DNA of 64,000 nucleotides from Alkaliphilus sp. B6464 (GCF_018141165.1 NZ_CP058557.1:2914001-2978000); one strand, 5' to 3'; shown: positions 47,347 through 57,491, numbered from the stretch's first letter. Made by a program: numbers and translations. Notes: a model not told the origin generated them from the letters alone.

Positions 47347-48405
47347 CTATTCTGCTATAGTTACATTATCAAAGTTACGAACAACCTGAATCCAAGTTTT
47401 ACCCGGATTTAAACTGAGCTCTTGTCCTGTACCATCATAGTACTTTGTAGCTCCTTCATAACTGCCCTTTTTCCATGTAATATCAATTGTTTTCCCAGTA
47501 GTTATGTATTTTCCTCTACCTTCTCCAACAGTATTCATATCTAGACGTAATTTATCATCTATTACTTTAGCAGCAACCTCTTGTATTATAATATTTGTAG
47601 CAGTAAGTGTTTCTTTTGTTGTTTCATCCTTATGTTCTATACCATTATAGTATCTGTTATAAACTTTATTTTCATCATCATAAATATATGATGGTTCGTG
47701 TCCTTTAGAATATTTAATTTTTATCTCTTGTGCAATTTCTCCCATATCCATTACTTTGAGTTCTGAATTAAATTTAAATCCATCAAATTGAGGTTCAGCT
47801 CTATAATTACTTTTTTCAGCTGCTTTTTTTAGAGCATCATAACTAGAATACATGTTATGTGGCATTTTTTTATGATTTTTTCTCCAAAAAACATCATTCC
47901 CTCTACTCATAGCATCAATATCAGCTACTTTTTTACTTTTAATATCTGCAAGAGCTTGATCACTTCCACCAACATGTACAAAATAACTGTCGAACTCTAA
48001 TGCCTTTTCAATAAAATATGGTCTTGCACTTCTTATAGATCCTATTATTTCAGGCTCATTTACTAAAAATATACCTAAATATCTAGTAATATTTCCTTCA
48101 GCCAGAAATTCATATGCAACTTCTGCATCTATAAGTCCTGCCTGGGGACGAGCTCCAGATTGATTATCGAAAATAATTGCTAAAGGTCTTCTATTAATTT
48201 TCTCCTCTGGTGCATGTAGGCCACTTAAAGGTGAAACTGCACCTTCAATTTCTGGCTGTGATATTTCTTCTGCCTCCTCATTTTGTTCTGTTTCAATGGT
48301 AACATTGTTTTGTTCATCATTGCCTTTTTTACTACACCCTACCCCATTAAGTAAAATCGATGAAACTAAAAATATTATAATAGCTCTTTTCCTCCAGTTA
48401 TCCAT
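47347..48405 (-). CDS. DUF3048 (YerB-like) lipoprotein
   Basis: A 352-residue protein with a lipobox L-N-G-V-G-C near residue 24 and an acidic linker, followed by the DUF3048 domains (R-P-L-A-I-I-F-D-N near 75, and A-Y-E-F-L-A-E-G, S-I-R-S-A-R-P-Y-F). The C-terminal half has N-P-G-K-T-W-I-Q-V. Probably anchored to the outer membrane face. The molecular role of YerB-like proteins is not established. Confidence 0.88.
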   Translation of the reverse strand: MDNWRKRAIIIFLVSSILLNGVGCSKKGNDEQNNVTIETEQNEEAEEISQPEIEGAVSPLSGLHAPEEKINRRPLAIIFDNQSGARPQAGLIDAEVAYEFLAEGNITRYLGIFLVNEPEIIGSIRSARPYFIEKALEFDSYFVHVGGSDQALADIKSKKVADIDAMSRGNDVFWRKNHKKMPHNMYSSYDALKKAAEKSNYRAEPQFDGFKFNSELKVMDMGEIAQEIKIKYSKGHEPSYIYDDENKVYNRYYNGIEHKDETTKETLTATNIIIQEVAAKVIDDKLRLDMNTVGEGRGKYITTGKTIDITWKKGSYEGATKYYDGTGQELSLNPGKTWIQVVRNFDNVTIAE

Positions 48406-48465
48406 AACCCCTCATCCTTTCTGCAATACAATTAGGTTAAAATATTCTAACCAGTATAATAATTA

Positions 48466-49062
48466 TTATAGGTCCTTATTACTTGGTTTTGCAATACCGC
48501 CAGACACAACTAGCTTAATTGCATCCTCCACACCCATATCTAGCGCAATTAGATCCTCATTCGGAACCATAACAAACATACCAGATGTAGGATTTGGTGT
48601 AGTAGGTATAAAAACACAAACTACAGATTTACCAGTTTTATCTACTACTTCTTCAATACCTTCTGAAGTAATGAAACCGATAGTATATATTCCAAATGAA
48701 GGATATTGAACTAAAACCACTCTACGAAAAGCAGTATTAGCACTACCGTAAATCGTCTCTGTAAGCTGTTTAATAGGAAAATAAATAGATCTTACTAGAG
48801 GAATTCTTTTTAAAAAATATTTAGTAGTCCCAAACAACTTATGACCTGCATAATTTGTAGCAATTATCCCAGCCAGTAAAACTATACCAATTGTAATAAT
48901 AATGCCTAAACCATAAACTGTAAATCCTAATAACTCTTCTATAGGTCTTCTGAAAATGCTATCTACTTTATTTAAAAACCAAAGTATAGTATAAACTGTA
49001 ATTATTAAAGGAATCATTACTAATAATCCAGTTAAAAAGGTTTTTCTAATTTCTTTCCACAT
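48466..49062 (-). CDS. DUF502 membrane protein
   Basis: About 198 residues with two N-terminal membrane helices (about 8-30 and 50-75) and a soluble C-terminal DUF502 domain (Y-P-S-F-G-I-Y-T-I-G-F-I-T near 120, V-F-I-P-T-T-P-N-P-T-S-G near 150). The ATG at 49062 follows AGGTGA, so the GTG at 49071 is rejected. Family function unknown. Conserved here between dgkA and other envelope genes. Confidence 0.85.
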   Translation of the reverse strand: MWKEIRKTFLTGLLVMIPLIITVYTILWFLNKVDSIFRRPIEELLGFTVYGLGIIITIGIVLLAGIIATNYAGHKLFGTTKYFLKRIPLVRSIYFPIKQLTETIYGSANTAFRRVVLVQYPSFGIYTIGFITSEGIEEVVDKTGKSVVCVFIPTTPNPTSGMFVMVPNEDLIALDMGVEDAIKLVVSGGIAKPSNKDL

Positions 49063-49084
49063 TTGTATCACCTGCTCTTTTCTT

Positions 49085-49783
49085 TTAGCTGAATATCTGA
49101 AAAAAAATGATCGTTATTAATATACCCAAAATTCCACCTACGAGTACCTCAAAAAAATTATGAATTTTTGTCTCCACTCTACTTTGAGAAACTAATAAAG
49201 CCATAAGTGCAGATAATGTGGCTATAAACATATTTTCAGAAATAAAGGTAATAGCAGTAGCTAATGAAAAGGCAACTGCAGCATGTCCACTAGGCATTCC
49301 TCCCTGTAGTGGTGTCCCTCTACCAAAGTATGCCTTTATCGCAATAACTGTAAATATAACAACTATTAATGCGATAAAGGTAATATGTAGTGGTGATTGC
49401 CTAACATGATGAAGTACCTGTATTGTATAAGGATTAATTCTGTGAAAAAAAAGTAAGTAAGCAACAATAATAGAATTAATGGCAGCAATTAACACTGCCC
49501 CTGCTGCCACATTTTTAGCAATTTTAGCGAAAATATGGTATTTATCTGTAATTAAATCGATAGTAGACTCAATAGAAGTATTTATCATTTCGGCTACTAT
49601 TACCATAGAAATTGTAAGAAATAGTATAAGAATTTCTATCCTAGTTAAGTCAAAAAATAGACTTGCAACCAATACAAGTATAGCCACAATGAAATGAATT
49701 TTCATGTTCCTCTGGGTTTTCAGTGCATAAATAATTCCCTCAAATGCGTAATTTAAGCTATCGATTAGTCTTCTAACTTTCAT
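49085..49783 (-). CDS. Undecaprenol/diacylglycerol kinase fused to a PAP2 phosphatase domain
   Basis: A 232-residue fusion. Residues 1-115 are a DgkA domain with M-K-I-H-F near 28 and M-I-N-T-S-I-E-S-T-I-D near 66-76. Residues about 130-230 have membrane helices and the PAP2 motif P-S-G-H-A near 170, plus S-R-V...H near 208-215. The kinase domain phosphorylates undecaprenol or diacylglycerol; the PAP2 part could remove a phosphate, so both steps of a lipid-carrier cycle may be joined. Domain fusion is seen directly; function is inference. Confidence 0.87.
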   Translation of the reverse strand: MKVRRLIDSLNYAFEGIIYALKTQRNMKIHFIVAILVLVASLFFDLTRIEILILFLTISMVIVAEMINTSIESTIDLITDKYHIFAKIAKNVAAGAVLIAAINSIIVAYLLFFHRINPYTIQVLHHVRQSPLHITFIALIVVIFTVIAIKAYFGRGTPLQGGMPSGHAAVAFSLATAITFISENMFIATLSALMALLVSQSRVETKIHNFFEVLVGGILGILITIIFFQIFS

Positions 49784-49798
49784 ATCATTATTACCCCA

Positions 49799-50257
49799 TT
49801 ATTTTCTAATTAAATTTAAAGACGAAAGAACAGCCTCTTCTCTACCTCTCATATCCTTAGTATCCTCACTAGTGTCATGGTCATAGCCCATTAGATGGAA
49901 CATACTATGAACTACTAAGAACCCCATCTCTCTTTCGAAGGAATGGTTATATTCTTTAGCCTGCTCCTCTGCCTTTTCTACAGATATAACAATATCACCT
50001 AGAAGCTTTTCTTTTAAGTAGATGGCTTGATCTTCATCCACTAAGGGAAAGGACAAAACATCAGTAGCATAATCCTTTCCCCTATAGATACTGTTTAGTT
50101 CCTTAATTTCATTGTTATCTACCAATGAAAGACTTACTTCGTAGTCAATGTGCCAATTTTCATAAAGTAAGCAGGCCTCAACTGCTTTTTCCAGTAATTC
50201 TATTAATTGCTCTTTAACCTCATATTTATTTTGTCTATTATCAATTAGTAGTTCCAC
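49799..50257 (-). CDS. ybeY: Endoribonuclease YbeY
   Basis: A roughly 152-residue zinc RNase for 16S rRNA 3' maturation and ribosome quality control. The metal motif H-S-M-F-H-L-M-G-Y-D-H (H-x3-H-x5-H) lies near the C-terminus. The frame opens at 50287, but GGAGG lies 7 bases before a GTG at 50257, which overlaps the end of pgpH by 17 bases and matches the family start (V-E-L-L-I-D-N-R). The order phoH-pgpH-ybeY-dgkA is conserved. Confidence 0.94.
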   Translation of the reverse strand: MELLIDNRQNKYEVKEQLIELLEKAVEACLLYENWHIDYEVSLSLVDNNEIKELNSIYRGKDYATDVLSFPLVDEDQAIYLKEKLLGDIVISVEKAEEQAKEYNHSFEREMGFLVVHSMFHLMGYDHDTSEDTKDMRGREEAVLSSLNLIRK

Positions 50258-52322
50258 GGGGTTTTCCTCCATCCTTCTTCTTAACATTCATATCAGGATA
50301 CTCAATTCTCTCATGAAAGATGCTTAATATTACTTTTAGGAAAGTCTTTTTTATTTGATCTAAATCCTTTAAAGTAATATTACATTCATCTAGCTGTCCA
50401 TCATTTAATTTATCTTGAATTATTTTTTCAACTAATGCTTCCACCTTCTCCTGTGTTGGTGAAGAAAGACTTCTAACAGCAGCCTCCACAGAATCTGCAA
50501 TCATTACAATTGCTGTCTCTTTTGTTTGTGGCTTTGGTCCACCATATCTAAAGTTCTTTTCTTCTACACTATCTCCATTTTCACCAGTTTTAGCCTTATG
50601 ATAAAAGTATGCTACTAAGGTATCTCCATGATGTTGCTCAATAAAGGCTCTTACTTCAACTGGTAGTTTATGTTTTTTAGCAAGCTCAATACCATCCTTA
50701 ACATGATCCGTAATTATGGTGGCGCTTAATGAAGGATTTAGCTTATCATGTGGATTATCGGATGTCAATTGATTTTCTTTAAAAAAGTAAGGTCGTCTAG
50801 TTTTCCCAATATCGTGATAAAAAGCTCCTACCCTAGCTAATAAAGAGTTACCTCCTATTGCATCAACTGCAGATTCACTTAAATTTCCTACTATAATGCT
50901 ATGATGATAGGTGCCTGGTGCTTCCAACAATAGTTTCTTTAACAAAGGTTGATTTGGATTTGATAATTCCAATAGCTTTAGTGGTGTTACTACGTTAAAT
51001 ACGGATTCCCATAGCGGTAATGACCCTACTGTGACTATAGAAGAAAATAACCCGTTTAATAGTCCATAGAAACCAAAAGTAAGCGTCTGCATTATTTCGC
51101 TACTGTTTATAAATCCAATTCCGACAATTGTAATCATATTAATTATACTTACAGCAATTCCAGATATAAAAATATTTGCTCTCTGTTGTGTATTTACAAC
51201 ACTAAATGCTCCAACTGTTCCGCCAATTAATGCCATGGCCATAAAAATAGTATTATTGCCTGTAATAATACTTATTAATACTGTTAGACATAGATTAATA
51301 AGCAAGGCTAATCTAGATTCAATTAAAATAGATAAAAGCATAGAGCAAGCAGCTACTGGAATTAAGTAAATGGAGATTCCTTGTATTACTTTAGATATTA
51401 TTAGTGTAGAAATAAAAATGATATATATCATCAAAAGTCTTCCTGGTCTTTCTAACAAATCCTTATTAAATACAGCCATATATCCGATAATTAATAGTTC
51501 AATTACTAAAGCTATAGCTGCAATTCCTATATATAAAACAAAATCAACTTTACTTTCATCATTTAAAACCCCTAAATCTCGTAATAGTTCTAGTCTATCG
51601 AAGGTGATGACTTCCCCTTCTCTCAGAATACTATCTCCTTTTTTAATTATTATCTTATCCACATTCTCCCTTGCCATTTCTATCTTACTATTTGTAGCAT
51701 CCTCATCTAGAAACTTATTTGGACGAATTGTGGCATAAACTATAGAAATAGCTAAATCCTTTAACTCAGCTTCAAATTCATTCAGATTAGTTATATATTC
51801 TTTAATACTGTTCTTTTGTTTCTGAAGATCTTCAACATCAATACCAACATTCATATTTTGTGCTACTATTTCATTAATATAGCTTTCTAAATACTTTAAC
51901 TGATCTATAGGGGCAGTTATTGCAGTCTTTACATTAACTGTTCCTATATTAAGATCATTTTCAGAATTTAACTGTTCTATTTTTTCTAATTCCGTTAATT
52001 CTTCATCATTACGAAGCTTATATACTAATAAAAAGAACTTTTCAATATCCTTATTAACTTCTACACGAACACCTGGATTTAACTTATAAACTGGTTCTAT
52101 TCCTTCAACTGCTTTTTGTCTTACACGCTCTGTATTAAACTTATCCTCTATATCTTTTGGAGAATATATATCTACAGGTGCTCTTTGGCCAATTACTAAG
52201 TCGAATTTTTCTGGTCTTAAGCTTGTCACTAATATAGCAAATAAACTGATAAAAAAAAGTAATGCTAGAAGAAATTTTTTAATTGATTTTTTTCGAAAAA
52301 AACCCTCAACAGAACTTCTCAT
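50241..52322 (-). CDS. pgpH: 7TM-HD cyclic di-AMP phosphodiesterase (PgpH/YqfF)
   Basis: A 693-residue membrane protein. An N-terminal membrane helix (about 18-38) is followed by an extracellular domain (about 45-265), seven membrane helices (about 275-455) and a cytoplasmic HD domain with H-S (Y-H-H-S-I-I-V-G) near 475, F-Y-H-D-I-G-K near 508 and E-Q-H-H-G-D. Homologues cleave c-di-AMP to pApA. GGGGGGAAAG precedes the ATG. Located between phoH and ybeY. Confidence 0.93.
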   Translation of the reverse strand: MRSSVEGFFRKKSIKKFLLALLFFISLFAILVTSLRPEKFDLVIGQRAPVDIYSPKDIEDKFNTERVRQKAVEGIEPVYKLNPGVRVEVNKDIEKFFLLVYKLRNDEELTELEKIEQLNSENDLNIGTVNVKTAITAPIDQLKYLESYINEIVAQNMNVGIDVEDLQKQKNSIKEYITNLNEFEAELKDLAISIVYATIRPNKFLDEDATNSKIEMARENVDKIIIKKGDSILREGEVITFDRLELLRDLGVLNDESKVDFVLYIGIAAIALVIELLIIGYMAVFNKDLLERPGRLLMIYIIFISTLIISKVIQGISIYLIPVAACSMLLSILIESRLALLINLCLTVLISIITGNNTIFMAMALIGGTVGAFSVVNTQQRANIFISGIAVSIINMITIVGIGFINSSEIMQTLTFGFYGLLNGLFSSIVTVGSLPLWESVFNVVTPLKLLELSNPNQPLLKKLLLEAPGTYHHSIIVGNLSESAVDAIGGNSLLARVGAFYHDIGKTRRPYFFKENQLTSDNPHDKLNPSLSATIITDHVKDGIELAKKHKLPVEVRAFIEQHHGDTLVAYFYHKAKTGENGDSVEEKNFRYGGPKPQTKETAIVMIADSVEAAVRSLSSPTQEKVEALVEKIIQDKLNDGQLDECNITLKDLDQIKKTFLKVILSIFHERIEYPDMNVKKKDGGKPRGTTN

Positions 52323-52363
52323 ATTCTTTCCCCCCTTAACACTATAATTCCAGTGTTAAAATA

Positions 52364-53353
52364 CTATTTTTCTTTTTGTACCCTCATTTGACTTTTACTA
52401 TCATATTCATCATAAGCTTTAACTATTTTTTGAACTAATTGATGTCTTACAACATCCTTTCCTGTTAAATATGAGAATCCAATTTCCTCGACATTTTTCA
52501 GAACCTGTTCAGCATGCTTCAAACCAGAATGTTTCCCTTTTGGAAGATCTATTTGGGTAATATCTCCTGTTACTATAGCCTTCGATCCAAAACCAAAGCG
52601 TGTTAAAAACATTTTCATTTGCTCCTTAGTAGTGTTTTGAGCCTCATCTAAAATAATAAAGGAGTTATCTAATGTTCGTCCTCTCATATATGCTAGTGGT
52701 GCTACTTCTATCATACCTCTCTCCATATACTTTTGAAACCTTTCAGAACCAAGAATATCAAAAAGTGCATCATATAAAGGCCTTAAATATGGATCTACCT
52801 TGTCCTTTAAATCACCAGGTAGAAAACCTAAACTTTCACCAGCCTCTACAGCAGGTCTTGTTAAAATTATTCTATTTACTTCTTCGTTTTTAAATGCTTT
52901 TACCGCCATAGTTACTGCTAAGTATGTTTTGCCAGTACCAGCGGGGCCTATACCAAAGGTTAAATCTTTAGATTGTATTTGTTCGATATATTTTTTCTGT
53001 CCTATGGTTTTTGGCTTAATAGGTTTGCCTCTATCAGTAACAAATATTACATCACTCGCTAAAGATTGTATTTTCTCATGTTCTCCATCCAATAGCAAAC
53101 TTATTGCATATGATATATTTTGTATTGTAAGATGCTCGTTACGGTCTACTACCTCCATTAATTGCTCTATTAATTTCTCGCCTAATAGAACTTCTTTTTC
53201 ATCTCCAATAATTAAAATATCTCCATCTCTTTGTACAATATCTACCTTTAAATGTTGTTGAACAAGCTTTATATTTTCATCGAAATTACCAAATAATTCT
53301 TTAATAAACTTTTGTTCCTTAATTTCTATCTTCTTTTGAAATTTGTTTTCCAA
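52364..53353 (-). CDS. phoH: PhoH-family ATPase
   Basis: A 329-residue P-loop protein. Walker A G-P-A-G-T-G-K-T lies near residue 139-146 and Walker B F-I-I-L-D-E-A-Q-N near 232-240, with a preceding KH-like N-terminal region. PhoH is linked to RNA metabolism with YbeY, whose gene follows in this cluster. The start is TTG behind GGGGAGG; yqfD ends four bases upstream. Confidence 0.93.
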   Translation of the reverse strand: MENKFQKKIEIKEQKFIKELFGNFDENIKLVQQHLKVDIVQRDGDILIIGDEKEVLLGEKLIEQLMEVVDRNEHLTIQNISYAISLLLDGEHEKIQSLASDVIFVTDRGKPIKPKTIGQKKYIEQIQSKDLTFGIGPAGTGKTYLAVTMAVKAFKNEEVNRIILTRPAVEAGESLGFLPGDLKDKVDPYLRPLYDALFDILGSERFQKYMERGMIEVAPLAYMRGRTLDNSFIILDEAQNTTKEQMKMFLTRFGFGSKAIVTGDITQIDLPKGKHSGLKHAEQVLKNVEEIGFSYLTGKDVVRHQLVQKIVKAYDEYDSKSQMRVQKEK

Positions 53354-53356
53354 TAA

Positions 53357-54553
53357 TTAGTCCTCCCCAATCTGTAATGTCTTTTGCTCTGCAATATTTT
53401 CTAAAACCTCTATAATAACCTTACCATATAAAATATCATCTTGGATAGTAAAGTCAATCTGTGTATTTAAAATTTTAGCATCTAAAGGTATATCTTCTAA
53501 AAGCTTATTTATAGCCTCCTTATGAATATCATTTTTTGCCTGAATTTCATCAATTCTTTCCTCAAATTGAATTGCCTCATAATAGTCCTCTGTTATTATT
53601 TCGACAGGTAACCCTATATTCCTCCATTGAAAGGGCCTTTTAGATTTTTTTTCAACTATATAAACATTATAAGGTATATCTCCCTTATTAAAAGAAAGCT
53701 CTATGCTACCAAAATTAAAAGTCCGCTTTTTAAATTTTTGCCCTGTTTTATCTTTTTTAATCTCAATAAGGTTTTTACTTTCGGTTGTTTCGTAGTATGT
53801 TTTAGCATATACTTCTCCATAGGAATGAACAAACATAGGTTCATCCATATTTTCTCTCTGAACTACTCCATTAATCAACATATCACCTTTGGTAACAATA
53901 TCTCCTTCTTCAACCACAGCGTCTCCATTTCTTGCTATTACTTTTTCAATTACTCCATTTTTCTTAGCTATAACATTGCAAGGGGTATTTTTATCTATTT
54001 TATCTGGCGCTAGTCTTTTCTCTACTATTTCTACCTTGGCTCTAATACCTCTAACTTCAATTCCAACCCAAGCTATTTGATCTACATCTAAAATCAACTC
54101 AGTTTCAATCTCCTTTAAATTAACAAGGTATTTATTTGTACCTGGCTTTAATCCTAGTTCATTTAAACTAGATATTATTTCACTCTTTTCTAATTCTTCG
54201 TTACCAATTATTTCTATGGAAAAAATAAATGTCGAAGAAAAAACTAGAATTAGGAAACAAAAAAATGCTCCTACTAAAAGCATTTTTCTTTTTTTGAGTT
54301 TGTGTACCCAAAAAGGATACCCATTTTTTTTATGTATGGACACCCTACAACCTGCTCTTTTTACGATGTTTCTCAATTCTTTAAATCCTTGAATACCTAT
54401 CTTTGCTTCTAGTGTAGTGTAGTTAATCCTCTTAATATCCCATAGATAAATACCTCTGGCTATACACATATTTATAAATCTTTCTAGTGCTAAACCTTCT
54501 ACTTTTACAATTACGTAGCCTCTCATATAATTCCATAACTTTAATACTAACAA
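53357..54553 (-). CDS. yqfD: Sporulation protein YqfD
   Basis: A roughly 398-residue protein. The cytoplasmic N-terminal part (L-W-N-Y-M-R-G-Y-V-I-V-K-V-E-G) is followed by one membrane helix near 90-110 and a large extracytoplasmic domain with L-K-P-G-T-N-K-Y. In Bacillus the gene is expressed in the mother cell and affects spore formation. AGGGG and spacing favour a TTG at 54553 over the GTG at 54562. Pairs with yqfC, 12 bases upstream. Confidence 0.93.
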   Translation of the reverse strand: MLVLKLWNYMRGYVIVKVEGLALERFINMCIARGIYLWDIKRINYTTLEAKIGIQGFKELRNIVKRAGCRVSIHKKNGYPFWVHKLKKRKMLLVGAFFCFLILVFSSTFIFSIEIIGNEELEKSEIISSLNELGLKPGTNKYLVNLKEIETELILDVDQIAWVGIEVRGIRAKVEIVEKRLAPDKIDKNTPCNVIAKKNGVIEKVIARNGDAVVEEGDIVTKGDMLINGVVQRENMDEPMFVHSYGEVYAKTYYETTESKNLIEIKKDKTGQKFKKRTFNFGSIELSFNKGDIPYNVYIVEKKSKRPFQWRNIGLPVEIITEDYYEAIQFEERIDEIQAKNDIHKEAINKLLEDIPLDAKILNTQIDFTIQDDILYGKVIIEVLENIAEQKTLQIGED

Positions 54554-54565
54554 TGTATCCACCCC

Positions 54566-54841
54566 TCAATCAATAAATTCTACCTGATTGATCTCTCCTA
54601 TAATAACAATCTCTTCTGTAATAATGTTTTTCAACATTAGATCTTTACCTATAATACGTAATACTCCATTTTTAGTATTAATTCTTATCCTATTATTTGT
54701 ATACTCTAATATACCTTTATGATTTTCTATATATATTTGGAGATTACCAACCATTATAATTTTAGGCAAATCAAGTATAATATCCTTTGGTAACTCTAAA
54801 ATTTCAGCTAGACTTTTTTTAATTTCTTCATTTTTTTTCAT
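54566..54841 (-). CDS. yqfC: Sporulation protein YqfC
   Basis: A 91-residue YabP/YqfC-family protein (L-P-K-D-I-I-L-D-L-P-K-I near residue 15-27; E-N-H-K-G-I-L-E-Y; I-R-I-N-T-K-N-G). GGGAGG precedes the ATG at 54841, which is preferred to 54865. It is probably involved in spore envelope assembly and translated with yqfD. The nested group II intron ends only about 110 bases upstream, so its promoter may be affected by the insertion. Confidence 0.92.
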   Translation of the reverse strand: MKKNEEIKKSLAEILELPKDIILDLPKIIMVGNLQIYIENHKGILEYTNNRIRINTKNGVLRIIGKDLMLKNIITEEIVIIGEINQVEFID

Positions 54842-55622
54842 TTGGCATACCTCCCATATATTCAATTTTTATGCTTACAACTATTTCATTAGACCTGTTT
54901 TAAAGACAAAATTTGTCTGTTGCTACTATATAATTTATACTTTTTTAGCAATCGAGTAGGAGGAAAATAATTATTTTATTTTCCGTCCTCTCACACCACC
55001 GTACGTACGGTTCCGTATACGGCGGTTCATTAAGTTAATTGCATTTTCTGATACCTAGCCGATAGGCTCTGGTAAGAAATTGATTCGAGATATTTGTTGG
55101 TAAGACTTCTAGATAGGATTGGGCTATTGGCTATACGCCAGTAGCCTTTTCTTGTATTTCCCCATTCATAGGCCTTGTATTTAAGTACGCCTAATGATAT
55201 TAGATTCTTAATCTTAGTTCTTGGCTTTTTCCATTGTTTCCATATGCACATTCTCAATCTTCTTCTTATCCATTCATCAAGTTCTTGCATAATTCCCTTT
55301 GCTTTCGCAATAGAAAAGTAGTTAACCCATCCTGTAGTAATCTGGTTGAGTCTTCTAATCCTATCTTCTATGCTTATACTATAACTTCTTGACGTGATCT
55401 TCCTAACTTTATCTTTAAATCTTTTAATAGATTTATCATGGATTCGGATATTGTATTTTCCCCATAAATTGTAGAATGAAAAACCTAAGAATTTTCTTCT
55501 AGTAGGTTTATCTACTGCACTTTTCTCTTTATTTACTTTTAACTTTAGTTTATTTTCAAGGAAATTTGTTACGCTGTCCATAACTCTTTGTCCTGCTCTT
55601 TTTGACTTTACGAATATATTAC

Positions 55623-57491
55623 AGTGAGTAGACCTAAGGAACCTCCCCTTAAGTCCCTCTCAGAACCGTACGTGAACCTCTCAGCTCATACGGCTCCCAT
55701 TATCCAGCCGATGGTAATATTCCAAACCTCCAGTGTGCAAACAGATTCTTATCACGCCTTGCTATTATACCAAGCCAATACTCAGCACGTCGCCTTGACC
55801 CTCGCTTCTTATATTTTCTACGAACCCAGTTAACAAGACATCCATTGATATACCTTAATACATCGTATATCTCTGATTTGTAGAAATGCGTGTAATAATT
55901 AATCCAACCCTGTATCTTACTATTGAACATATTTGCTATATCCCATAAATCTTTGTCAGGTTTCAGTTGCAATTTCCAACTTCGGACTTCTTTCCGTATA
56001 GATTTCTTTGCTTTCTCGCCAATAGCTGGAAGAAAGTTTGTAAAGAATTTTCCATACTTATTCTTTGCATGTCTTGGTCTGAATGTATACCCTAAAAAGT
56101 CAAAAGATGTATATTCATGATTCCCCTTTCGGTCTTCATCTTTACAATACACGGTTCTTGTCTTTTCTAAGTTCAATCCAAGTCCAAACATCAGAAATCG
56201 CTCTTCTAATCTTCGTTGAAGATACTTCGCCTGCTTTAAAGATACGCAATGTGCTATTCCATCATCTGCGTATCTTGCCCAAGGTATTGTTGGAAACTGT
56301 TTTGTCATAAAGTCATCAAATACATAGTGTAGAAACAAGTTTGAGAGTACTGGACTGATTACCCCACCTTGTGGTGTACCAGAAGTTCTTTCGATGACTG
56401 TTCCATCCTCCATTTGAAATGGTACAACCAGCCAGCGTTTAATATACATAATTATCCATGCTTCTTCTGTATGCCGACTTACCATTTCTATTAGGTAATC
56501 ATGCCGTATATTATCGAAAAGACCTTTAATATCAAATTCTAACACCCAATCTTTTCTCCAACATCTTTCTCTTGTGATCTCCAATGCTTGTATCGCTGAT
56601 TTATTCGGTCTATATCCATAGGAATCCTCATAGAATATTGGTTCTACACAGGGTTCAAAGTACATTTTAGCCACCATTTGTGCAACCCTATCTTCTACTG
56701 TTGGTATTCCTAAGATACGAGTCCCTCCATTTTTCTTAGGTATTGCTACTGCCCTTACAGGTTTGGGGAAGTAACTCCCTGATGACATCCTATTCCAGAT
56801 TTTGTATAGATTATTATTTAGATTCTTCTCAAAATCTTCAATTGATTGTTCATCGACTCCGTATGTTCCCTTGTTTGCTTTCACCTTTTCGTAGGCTTCT
56901 TTCACTTTCCATTTTGAAATATTATATGGCTTTGTTTCTTGCATAAGCTCCTCCTCCTTTCAAAGTTGACTTATTCTTGAAACTGAATAACTCGGGTTCT
57001 TCACTCCATTCCCATTACAGAAACTTCCTCACTACTACAACCCAATCTGCCCCCATGACTGCATTGGTACTCTTATCTTGCGGTTCTTCCGCTTGATATA
57101 CTCCCTTGACATCAGTCCGTGGGTTCCCACGTTCCGTACAGACGCCTGTATTAAGTTCATGCCACCTTTATGCCGCCCACCATCTAGGCAGTAAACAGGT
57201 TTCCCCTAGACTTATCCCAGATTAACGACAACCCCCTGGTTTTGATGGAATCTCTACGCTTTCGACATTTTCGTAAGTGGTTCACTTGCTCGTTCATCTC
57301 CTTAATACGCACTTGACAGTTTAGATACTGCCTTTTCCTTAACGCTCAATACCATGGCTTTTGACCACAGCACCTTAAGGTAGTTTGAAACCTCCACCTG
57401 TATGGCGATTTCGGCGGGCCTACCGCCATCATCTGCACAGCATAGCTGTCTTCAAGTAGCTACGCTACTTGGACACGCCTTCGTGGCGCAC
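55623..57491 (-). mobile_element. Inner group II intron inserted in the outer intron's RT gene
   Basis: About 1869 nt. The 5' end is GTGCGCC at 57491 and the 3' end lies near CTCACT at 55623. A shared TGT at the two borders makes the exact cut ambiguous by up to three bases without changing the spliced product. Domain V (GAGCCGTATGAG ... CACGTACGGTTC) is at 55696-55662 with an A-G-C triad, different from the outer intron. About 545 bases of domains I-IV precede its RT gene. Insertion is directly after the codons for A-D-D of the outer RT. Confidence 0.88.
55700..56944 (-). CDS. ltrA: Group II intron reverse transcriptase/maturase of the inner intron
   Basis: A complete 414-residue RT. It has I-P-K-K-N-G-G-T-R-I-L-G-I-P-T-V, S-G-T-P-Q-G-G-V-I-S-P-V, the catalytic W-A-R-Y-A-D-D-G near residue 230, and then F-D-F-L-G-Y-T-F and the maturase domain X (I-Q-G-W-I-N-Y-Y near 350). 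GAGGAGGAG lies ahead of the ATG. The C-terminus ends near domain V and no HNH endonuclease is visible. It should make the RNP that splices and mobilises the inner intron. The sequence is far from the outer intron's RT, so the two elements belong to different classes. Confidence 0.92.
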   Translation of the reverse strand: MQETKPYNISKWKVKEAYEKVKANKGTYGVDEQSIEDFEKNLNNNLYKIWNRMSSGSYFPKPVRAVAIPKKNGGTRILGIPTVEDRVAQMVAKMYFEPCVEPIFYEDSYGYRPNKSAIQALEITRERCWRKDWVLEFDIKGLFDNIRHDYLIEMVSRHTEEAWIIMYIKRWLVVPFQMEDGTVIERTSGTPQGGVISPVLSNLFLHYVFDDFMTKQFPTIPWARYADDGIAHCVSLKQAKYLQRRLEERFLMFGLGLNLEKTRTVYCKDEDRKGNHEYTSFDFLGYTFRPRHAKNKYGKFFTNFLPAIGEKAKKSIRKEVRSWKLQLKPDKDLWDIANMFNSKIQGWINYYTHFYKSEIYDVLRYINGCLVNWVRRKYKKRGSRRRAEYWLGIIARRDKNLFAHWRFGILPSAG

